Source: a virus
Reading direction: 5' to 3' (one strand)
IMG/VR virus record: IMGVR_UViG_3300020125_000398
Location: 1-32,254 of that record
Length of the DNA: 32,254 nt
Shown: positions 8,698 through 13,064 of the stretch, one piece after another
How positions within the stretch are numbered: position 1 is the first letter of the stretch
How the letters are laid out: each line of letters starts with the position of its first letter
Program-made: the position numbers and the translations under genes
The notes under the pieces: model-generated
What the model saw: only the letters and a program-made list of their open reading frames with translations
The model's database searches: none
Told to the model about the DNA's origin: nothing

Positions 8698-8914
8698 TGC
8701 GTAGCCGCCTTTCAATATTTTCTAGAGCTTGTTTATCAGTATTTGCTACAGATATAGCTTCGACTACTTCAGCGTTTGGAAACGTAACACGAACAAAACG
8801 GAGGAACGCTTTAGTCCTATCCCGATGAAGACGTTCGGAAAGTCTTTGGCCGATGAGCCCTCCCACGCCCGAGCCCACTGCAACCAATACATAAAATAAA
8901 ATGCTGTCATGCAT
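8678..8914 (-). CDS. Small membrane protein, 78 residues
   Basis: It starts at ATG 8914, which shares its A with the TAA of the 50-residue gene (TAATG overlap). The protein has one N-terminal membrane segment with a glycine-zipper pattern (LFYVLVAVGSGVGGLIG, about residues 5-22). A strongly basic helix follows (QRLSERLHRDRTKAFLRFVR), then a soluble helical tail ending in RRLRNASRTL. It probably sits N-out or as a hairpin in the inner membrane with a basic cytoplasmic tail. No family recognised. The tight coupling to both neighbours supports coexpression with the DUF6353-like gene. Confidence 0.8.
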   Translation of the reverse strand: MHDSILFYVLVAVGSGVGGLIGQRLSERLHRDRTKAFLRFVRVTFPNAEVVEAISVANTDKQALENIERRLRNASRTL

Positions 8915-9066
8915 TATCGCCTGCGCATCTCCCTCACAAAGATCCAGATGAGCCAAAGCCCTCCGGTTAGGAAGACCATTGCCACATCCCCAACGAACTT
9001 CCAGAAACCATAACGACGACGATAATCATGCATAGTGTAAATATACCTTTCGTATTCGTGCTTCAT
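8914..9066 (-). CDS. Tiny membrane protein, 50 residues
   Basis: This frame is read from ATG 9066 to TAA 8914 and begins MKHEYERYIYTMHDYRRR. One membrane helix (about residues 22-43, FWKFVGDVAMVFLTGGLWLIW) is flanked by arginine-rich ends, giving a positive-inside topology that is ambiguous. Reality is supported by AAAGG upstream and the TAATG overlap with the next gene. The AAAGG lies in a short AACC-GAAA-GGTT hairpin, so initiation could be controlled by folding. It is the first gene after the twin-hairpin RNA and its terminator, so its expression needs readthrough. Function unknown. Confidence 0.75.
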   Translation of the reverse strand: MKHEYERYIYTMHDYRRRYGFWKFVGDVAMVFLTGGLWLIWIFVREMRRR

Positions 9067-9087
9067 TAATTAACCTTTCGGTTTAGG

Positions 9088-9107
9088 AAAAAAAGAGAAA
9101 GATCTTC
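9088..9107 (-). terminator. U-tract terminator of the twin-hairpin RNA
   Basis: The 3' arm GAAGATCT of the closing stem (9107-9100) is followed on the minus strand by TTCTCTTTTTTTCC. The 5' arm is AGATCTTC at 9169-9162, so the terminator stem is the closing helix of a branched RNA rather than a simple hairpin. Confidence 0.65.
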
Positions 9108-9170
9108 CATCAGATCCCCTGCAATAGGGGGTCGGATGTGATTCCCTGCAATAGGGTATCTGAAGATCTA
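9088..9170 (-). ncRNA. Candidate small RNA with twin AUUGC hairpins
   Basis: Immediately after promoter-like element 2, the minus strand reads AGATCTTC (9169-9162) and, 54 bases later, its perfect complement GAAGATCT (9107-9100). An inner CAGAT/ATCTG pair continues this stem with a small bulge. Inside are two near-identical hairpins: CCCT-ATTGC-AGGG at 9156-9144 and CCCCT-ATTGC-AGGGG at 9130-9116. TTCTCTTTTTTTCC follows the closing stem. The predicted transcript is about 80 nt, starting and ending at the closing stem. It could be a free small RNA or an attenuating leader for the genes at 9066-7385. No known RNA family was recognised. Confidence 0.6.
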
Positions 9171-9199
9171 TCTCATATAGGGCGATGTTTTCTGCGCGA
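9171..9199 (-). promoter_or_regulatory. Promoter-like element 2
   Basis: The minus strand reads TCGCGC, 14 bases, TATATGAGA, one base off the consensus in the first block. It directly abuts the TGA of the NUMOD-like gene (9200). It stands immediately upstream of the twin-hairpin RNA, whose closing stem begins about where a start site would be expected. Confidence 0.7.
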
Positions 9200-9694
9200 T
9201 CAAGCTGCCATGCAGATTCGCTCGAAGTGATTACCTGAAACATGATCCCGAACGCCATTCAAATGTTCGGACAAATGAGATGCTGACAATCCCATTTGAT
9301 TTGCAGCAGACTTCTGAGAGGCAAACACATCTCCGGTCTCTATACAACGAACGACCCAACTTGGTGGGCCTTGCCTATCAGAAGAAAAATAAGAGACGCT
9401 GTTCAGAACATTGCTCTTTCCAGATACAATATTCTGACTCACATTCCTCTCTCCCAGCACGCCAATGGCACCCTGGGCAGGCACGCCAGTGGCATCCCTG
9501 ATAGATTGTGAGGCAACGCCTCTCATATAGAGGTATGTAAATGACGCGAACAAAATTCCAGCGCCACCAGTAATGTAAACTGCCTTGTACTTCTCGAAGT
9601 GGCTCTTGATCTCATCCGTCATATCCACTTCTTCCTGATGTCCTGCTTCATCATCTTTGACCATCTTCACAAGGAATGATCGGCCCTTCAACAT
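9200..9694 (-). CDS. Membrane protein with C-terminal NUMOD1-like domain
   Basis: The protein has 164 residues from ATG 9694 (MLKGRSFLVKMVK); GAAAGGAGC lies upstream, so the longer TTG start is not needed. An acidic N-terminal region leads to one membrane segment at about 39-57 (VYITGGAGILFASFTYLYM). The C-terminal 50 residues (CIETGDVFASQKSAANQMGLSASHLSEHLNG) match the pattern of NUMOD1-type helix-turn-helix units, which bind DNA and usually accompany homing endonucleases. No GIY-YIG or HNH catalytic part is present. Promoter-like element 3 lies inside the membrane-coding codons. The family call is from pattern only, so moderate. It may be a remnant of a mobile endonuclease joined to a membrane gene. 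Confidence 0.75.
   Translation of the reverse strand: MLKGRSFLVKMVKDDEAGHQEEVDMTDEIKSHFEKYKAVYITGGAGILFASFTYLYMRGVASQSIRDATGVPAQGAIGVLGERNVSQNIVSGKSNVLNSVSYFSSDRQGPPSWVVRCIETGDVFASQKSAANQMGLSASHLSEHLNGVRDHVSGNHFERICMAA
9521..9549 (-). promoter_or_regulatory. Promoter-like element 3, inside a coding region
   Basis: The minus strand reads TCGCGT, 14 bases (with the invariant C at position 7), TATATGAGA. It encodes part of the membrane segment of the gene at 9200-9694. It could drive a shorter product with only the NUMOD1-like part, for example from a GTG near residue 85 that follows GAGAGG. Confidence 0.55.
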
Positions 9695-9717
9695 AATGGC
9701 TCCTTTCAAGAGCATAG

Positions 9718-9761
9718 GAAAAAAACAAAAAAAAGAGGGTAATAACGCATCGAACGTTATT
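9718..9761 (-). terminator. Intrinsic terminator after the 160-nt RNA
   Basis: The minus strand has AATAACG, loop TTCGATG, CGTTATT (9761-9741). ACCCTCTTTTTTTT and another T-run follow. It ends 24 bases before the ATG at 9694, so the next gene depends on readthrough or on antitermination. Confidence 0.8.
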
Positions 9762-9886
9762 CGTTAACTACCAAAACTGTAGCGGGTAGCACCTGTGGGT
9801 CGGAGTTTCACCAATTTTCATCTCCCTTCGACCCTTGCGGGCGGGGAGGACGCTTTCGTGTCTCACAATGCAATTAATTATGCATC
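9718..9886 (-). ncRNA. Candidate 160-nt structured RNA
   Basis: Between promoter-like element 4 and the NUMOD-like gene lies about 170 bases without a convincing frame but with dense pairing on the minus strand. Visible elements, 5' to 3': ATGCA/TGCAT hairpin; GAC/GTC hairpin with a GAAA tetraloop; CCC-GCAA-GGG tetraloop hairpin; GGGTCG pairing with CGACCC around an inner GGAG/CTCC pair; CTACC/GGTAG stem; then the terminator. It may be a stand-alone small RNA or a riboswitch-like leader for the gene at 9694. The core has a loose resemblance to cobalamin riboswitches but lacks their B12 box, so I do not assign that class. Confidence 0.55.
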
Positions 9887-9888
9887 TC

Positions 9889-9917
9889 TTTCATATAGAT
9901 GCATGTTTCTGACGCGA
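9889..9917 (-). promoter_or_regulatory. Promoter-like element 4
   Basis: The minus strand reads TCGCGT, 14 bases, TATATGAAA; the second block differs at one base. It follows the terminator of the 71-residue gene without a gap. The 160-nt structured RNA starts a few bases downstream, so the element most likely drives that RNA. Confidence 0.65.
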
Positions 9918-9947
9918 AGAAAATAAGAGTCCATTTCTGGGCTCTTA
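9918..9947 (-). terminator. Intrinsic terminator after the 71-residue gene
   Basis: The minus strand has TAAGAG-C-CC, loop AGAAAT, GG-A-CTCTTA, then TTTTCTT. The core GAGCCCAGAAATGGACTCTT is the same as in the terminator at 7006-7047. It runs directly into promoter-like element 4. Confidence 0.85.
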
Positions 9948-9957
9948 CTTTTTAAGA

Positions 9958-10173
9958 CTACTGCTGTGCGGCGTTCTTAGCGGCTTCGAGCTGCAACTTC
10001 GCAGTCTCGAGGTTCATCGAGATGAGCTTCCAGCTGTAGTAGCAGGAGGCACCCGTGGCGGCGACTGGAATCGCGTAGATTCCAGCAACTGCCAGGTTGC
10101 GTCCGAGCTTCTTCAACTTTGAGGTCTTCTTGATGGGCTCCTCGACGACGGTGTTGTTGGTCTCGTTGCTCAT
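9958..10173 (-). CDS. Small membrane protein, 71 residues
   Basis: It begins MSNETNNTVVEEPIKK with AAGGAG eight bases upstream of the ATG. After a polar, lysine-rich N-terminus there is one membrane segment at about 27-49 (NLAVAGIYAIPVAATGASCYYSWKL). An alanine/leucine-rich amphipathic helix follows (LETAKLQLEAAKNAAQQ) and may self-associate. It is a single-gene unit: promoter-like element 5 is 26 bases upstream and an intrinsic terminator begins ten bases after the stop. No family recognised. Similar small single-helix proteins follow the lysis genes in many actinobacteriophages. Confidence 0.85.
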   Translation of the reverse strand: MSNETNNTVVEEPIKKTSKLKKLGRNLAVAGIYAIPVAATGASCYYSWKLISMNLETAKLQLEAAKNAAQQ

Positions 10174-10198
10174 AATTTAAACTCCTTAGTTAGTAGGG

Positions 10199-10227
10199 TC
10201 TCATATAGGGGTAAGTATTTTACGCGA
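10199..10227 (-). promoter_or_regulatory. Promoter-like element 5
   Basis: The minus strand reads TCGCGT, 14 bases, TATATGAGA. CCCTAC follows, also seen after element 6. The ribosome site AAGGAG of the gene at 9958-10173 lies about 10 bases further on, which leaves a very short leader. Confidence 0.75.
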
Positions 10228-10267
10228 CCTATTTTCAGAAATCTCCCCCCGGGGATTTTTTGGGATC

Positions 10268-10302
10268 GAAAAAAAAATATGAAAGGCCGCAGACGCGGCC
10301 CT
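10268..10302 (-). terminator. Intrinsic terminator after the 94-residue gene
   Basis: The minus strand has GGCCGC, loop GTCT, GCGGCC (10300-10285), then TTTCATATTTTTTTTT. It lies about 30 bases after the stop at 10332 and closes the unit started by promoter-like element 6. Confidence 0.88.
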
Positions 10303-10331
10303 CCATACTTAGACTTCCTTCTAAAGCTTTG

Positions 10332-10616
10332 TTACCTTGGCTTTGACACCAGCTGCATAGCTCTGGACGTGATGACGTTCACGTGCTCATGCCTGATAAT
10401 CAGCATTATTCCGACAATATTCGTAGCGGCCAGGAGTATGGTATCTGGATGCAGAGTAGAAGGTTTCTCTTCTTCCTTCATCTTCTGTAGCTTGATAGCG
10501 TACTCCAGCGCTTTCGGATATTCGTCCGAATCAATCTGCTGACTGGCCAGGTGGGTGAGCACACGTTCAGTCTCAGTCTCGAGCTGCGACTTGTGTCTCG
10601 TCTTCCTGGTAAACAT
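10332..10616 (-). CDS. Small membrane protein, 94 residues
   Basis: I chose ATG 10616 (MFTRKTRHKSQLE), with AAGGAG five bases upstream, over an upstream non-ATG start that would sit inside the promoter-like element. The first 55 residues are charged and helical. A membrane segment follows at about 58-75 (TILLAATNIVGIMLII), and the tail has RHEHVNVITSRAM. This tail pattern after a single helix is one I recall from small membrane proteins in phages of Actinobacteria, without an assigned role. It is a monocistronic unit after the holin, with its own promoter-like element and terminator. Confidence 0.85.
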   Translation of the reverse strand: MFTRKTRHKSQLETETERVLTHLASQQIDSDEYPKALEYAIKLQKMKEEEKPSTLHPDTILLAATNIVGIMLIIRHEHVNVITSRAMQLVSKPR

Positions 10617-10634
10617 AACGCTCCTTCGGTAGGG

Positions 10635-10663
10635 TCTCATATAAGGAGGAGCATTCTACGCGA
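10635..10663 (-). promoter_or_regulatory. Promoter-like element 6
   Basis: The minus strand reads TCGCGT, 14 bases, TATATGAGA. The first block overlaps the end of the holin gene (GTCGCGTAG). CCCTACCGAAGGAG follows at once, so the transcript would start almost at the ribosome site of the gene at 10332-10616. Confidence 0.72.
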
Positions 10664-11033
10664 CAGGGTCTTCTATAGGAGGTTTGTTATTGATCTGGAA
10701 TGTGGCCTCTTTTTTGTCTTTGAGGCCCTGTGGGTCGTCCTTGAGCGTCAGAGAATATAGAAGCTTCTCTGGTGTCTCTTGAACGTTTATCGCTCCGACA
10801 TATTTGGCACCACTGTCCTCGTATGACTTGCTACTTATGCCTAGAAGAGCTCCAAGAAAGGCTTGGGTAGCTATGAGCGTCCCCAGAACTTGCTGTGCTG
10901 CTGGTAGACCCCAGATCTGCGCGAGAGCGAAATATAACGTGCCAACTGCAGGTATGACTATCCCTACTACAAATTTGATTACATCATATAGATTATTCGA
11001 TAGAAGATGGGGTTCTGATTCAGGCCCAGCCAA
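10656..11033 (-). CDS. Holin, r1t-like type
   Basis: The protein has 125 residues. The start is a TTG at 11033, with a near-perfect GGAGGTGA upstream and no nearby ATG. Two membrane segments are visible: about 17-38 (VIKFVVGIVIPAVGTLYFALAQIWG) and about 45-66 (QQVLGTLIATQAFLGALLGI). The motif YFALAQIWGLP followed by GISSKSY is characteristic of r1t-type holins. A long polar C-terminal tail (about 55 residues) is extra. Holins permeabilise the inner membrane so that the endolysin can reach the wall. It closes the tail operon, while the endolysin is about 19 kb away at 30049-30906. Confidence 0.86.
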   Translation of the reverse strand: MAGPESEPHLLSNNLYDVIKFVVGIVIPAVGTLYFALAQIWGLPAAQQVLGTLIATQAFLGALLGISSKSYEDSGAKYVGAINVQETPEKLLYSLTLKDDPQGLKDKKEATFQINNKPPIEDPVA

Positions 11034-11044
11034 ATGTCACCTCC

Positions 11045-12163
11045 CTAACCCAACATCGCTACAGTTGGATAAGCTTTCTCTCCTGCATTATCTTGTGCGC
11101 GAATATACTCGGTAACCATAGAGGTTTGGACTATCTCGCTGTTACCTTGCACTTCGATTACATCACCTAGGTTGTAGTCAACTCCATATTGGAATTGGTG
11201 CAGAGGAACGATCTCTCCGTCGATCGCTCTCTGGAATCGGTTGTCGGTCAGGGCTAGATTTGCACGGCTATTCAGGATACTGACAAGATTGTTTGGATCT
11301 CCACCAACCTGATCCGTCGTGATGTCCTCCTCAAAGGTCAACATCGCACGTAGGTCGAATCCCGTGTATTGAGCTCCAGCCAGACTGCTCACACCAGCGA
11401 TAGTGGCTAAGCCATCCGGGTTGCCTGGCGCGAACGAATATACAAGAGTCTTCTGGCTCTTATTGGACTGCAGCTCCTTGATGTTTGCCAATGAGTCCAT
11501 CTGAGGAGAGAATCGAATGACCGTATTGACACTTTGCCCACTCGTATGATCAAGACCACGATAGCAACGGAATCCGAGCGCATATGACGTATCTGTGACC
11601 GAATCCAGAGTGATCTGCATCCCGACCTGGTATGTCGTGCCAATTTCCCTCAGAGCGTCGTATACGGGCCCATAGGGGGCAGCGTAGCTGATAGGTGAAC
11701 CAGCATTATCAATCGATTTACCATACAGACCAGGAATGATTAACGAAGAAGGATTAGGGATCCCAGTGGGGACGCTTCCATCCAAATATCCTCCACCAAT
11801 GCACATGTAATAGACGATGTACCACATTGTCATACCAGGAGTTAATCCCGACATGTACCAATACCTGTCCTCATGCGCAGGTGTTATACGAATGAACCGG
11901 TTATTGAGGAACACCATCAGAGAAGACCCGGTTGCCTTCAGAGTACCTGATTCGATGTCTACGGTGTCGATCAACATGATCTCACCACTACCAACTAGAC
12001 CCAGGAAAGTGCCCACTGTCAAACTTTGGATCATGTCGGTAGTTGCCGGGACAATCAGCTCGACTTGGCTATCGCCATAATATCGCTCGGTCCAGATAGC
12101 CGATACGAACTTGTCTATCACATCTTGTCTAATGAATTGTCGATTCAGGGTGAATAGTTCCAC
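11045..12163 (-). CDS. Tail tip protein, ReqiPepy6 Gp37-like
   Basis: The protein has 372 residues and starts with GTG immediately after the TGA of the distal tail gene; GGGGGT serves as the ribosome site. The opening ELFTLNRQFIRQDVIDKFVSAIWTERYYG and the following VELIVPATTDMIQSL, GTFLGL and IMLIDTVDIESGTLKATGSSL match the Siphovirus ReqiPepy6 Gp37-like family of tail proteins. These follow the distal tail protein and probably form part of the baseplate hub (Tal/gp27-like role). It sits last in the tail gene order before the holin, as expected. No fused lytic or fibre domain is seen; the C-terminus ends soon after the beta-rich core. Confidence 0.9.
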   Translation of the reverse strand: MELFTLNRQFIRQDVIDKFVSAIWTERYYGDSQVELIVPATTDMIQSLTVGTFLGLVGSGEIMLIDTVDIESGTLKATGSSLMVFLNNRFIRITPAHEDRYWYMSGLTPGMTMWYIVYYMCIGGGYLDGSVPTGIPNPSSLIIPGLYGKSIDNAGSPISYAAPYGPVYDALREIGTTYQVGMQITLDSVTDTSYALGFRCYRGLDHTSGQSVNTVIRFSPQMDSLANIKELQSNKSQKTLVYSFAPGNPDGLATIAGVSSLAGAQYTGFDLRAMLTFEEDITTDQVGGDPNNLVSILNSRANLALTDNRFQRAIDGEIVPLHQFQYGVDYNLGDVIEVQGNSEIVQTSMVTEYIRAQDNAGEKAYPTVAMLG

Positions 12164-13006
12164 TCAGAGACCCCCAAAGCGCTCAAAATATCTGAGCTGC
12201 CATTGCTGCTTACCTGGAGAATCTGTTATGACTGAGAAATCGTTCACACCAGGCTTCAAAGTGGGCCACTGAGAACCGATTTGAAGTTTTGACAGGAGAT
12301 TGGTAATGACACCTGTATTCCACGCCACGTTCCGAACGTATTTTGCGCCAGGTACAGAATTCATCAGGAAGTACTTTGACGCATCGACTGAAGCAGCCAC
12401 TCGGAAATATGAAATTACTGCTTCACCGATTTGAATAGCTATGAAAGTGGGAGCCGGATCGGCCTCTCTAAGTACTTCGACATTGATCCCAGCTTCGATA
12501 GATCCCTCGTAGTCGATGTCCATCGGAGCAGAGCCATCACTGGTGTCACCTGTGACCAAGGTAGCTGTGACAGCTGTGAAATATGGATCTGGACAGATGA
12601 TAGAAACCAGGATCTCTAAGTCTTTGCTGAATGGATTAACCGAGACAGTTTCAACATACCCGTAAATTTCCACCGGGGGCATATCGTCGCTTCGAAATAC
12701 CAATCTTGTCAACAGCTTTGGCATGAAATATGAATAGATGAGTCGTCGAAGACTCTCAAATGTCCAGTCATGCCAATCTGGATTCGGGTGGAGAGTAATG
12801 ACAATGTTCCTGCTTGCCACACTGCTCCCTGTATAAGCTACTCCGTCAACAGATCCGAATGGCGATGTGTTGACAGCAGCTGCAACTGGATCCAATCCGT
12901 CTATATTTCTGATCTGGATCAGGTCCGTTTCTTCTCTACCATCATCACTTAAAGATAGCGTCGGGGCTGATTCCCAAGAGCTATACGCTTCAAGTTGTGT
13001 CAACAC
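12164..13006 (-). CDS. Distal tail protein (Dit-like)
   Basis: The protein has 280 residues, with a GTG start at 13006 about nine bases after GGAGG. The sequence has GLDPVAAAVNTSPFGSVDGVAYTGSSVASRNIVITL near residues 35-75, then LRRLIYSYFMPKLLTRLVFRSDD and VNPFSKDLEILVSIICPDPYF. This is the usual pattern of the Dit/phage-tail family that forms the hexameric ring at the end of the tail tube. The C-terminal half is beta-rich, likely a galectin-like domain. It lies between the tape measure and the Gp37-like gene, the standard order. Confidence 0.9.
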   Translation of the reverse strand: MLTQLEAYSSWESAPTLSLSDDGREETDLIQIRNIDGLDPVAAAVNTSPFGSVDGVAYTGSSVASRNIVITLHPNPDWHDWTFESLRRLIYSYFMPKLLTRLVFRSDDMPPVEIYGYVETVSVNPFSKDLEILVSIICPDPYFTAVTATLVTGDTSDGSAPMDIDYEGSIEAGINVEVLREADPAPTFIAIQIGEAVISYFRVAASVDASKYFLMNSVPGAKYVRNVAWNTGVITNLLSKLQIGSQWPTLKPGVNDFSVITDSPGKQQWQLRYFERFGGL

Positions 13007-13033
13007 ACTTGTTCAGACCTCCATTCTCAAATA

Positions 13034-13059
13034 TAACTAGGGCTCCCGAAGGAGCCCCG
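13034..13059 (-). terminator. UUCG hairpin between tape measure and distal tail genes
   Basis: The minus strand has GGGCTCC, TTCG, GGAGCCC (13057-13040); on the transcript this lies upstream of the tape-measure end's flank at 13065. The order of transcription is tape measure, hairpin, then distal tail gene. Only TAGTTATATTTG follows, a weak U-tract, so it may be an attenuator or mRNA-stabilising hairpin rather than a full terminator. Confidence 0.55.
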
Positions 13060-13064
13060 AGCTA

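Noticed and set aside
9070-9258. A 62-residue frame through the twin-hairpin region.
   Set aside because: It overlaps the end of another gene and promoter-like element 2. Its repeated PYCR sequence comes only from the two RNA hairpins, and there is no ribosome site at its start.
9775-9850. Core GGTGAAACTCC...CCCGCTACAGT in the 160-nt RNA resembles cobalamin riboswitch blocks (GGTGAAA-TCC, CCCGC-ACTGT).
   Set aside because: The spacing between the blocks is longer than usual and there is no B12 box before the terminator. I keep the RNA but not the riboswitch class.
10239-10262. Hairpin with CCCC/GGGG next to a T-run on the + strand, a possible + strand terminator.
   Set aside because: The loop is very short and no + strand gene or promoter feeds it. 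It may only extend the terminator region of the neighbouring unit.
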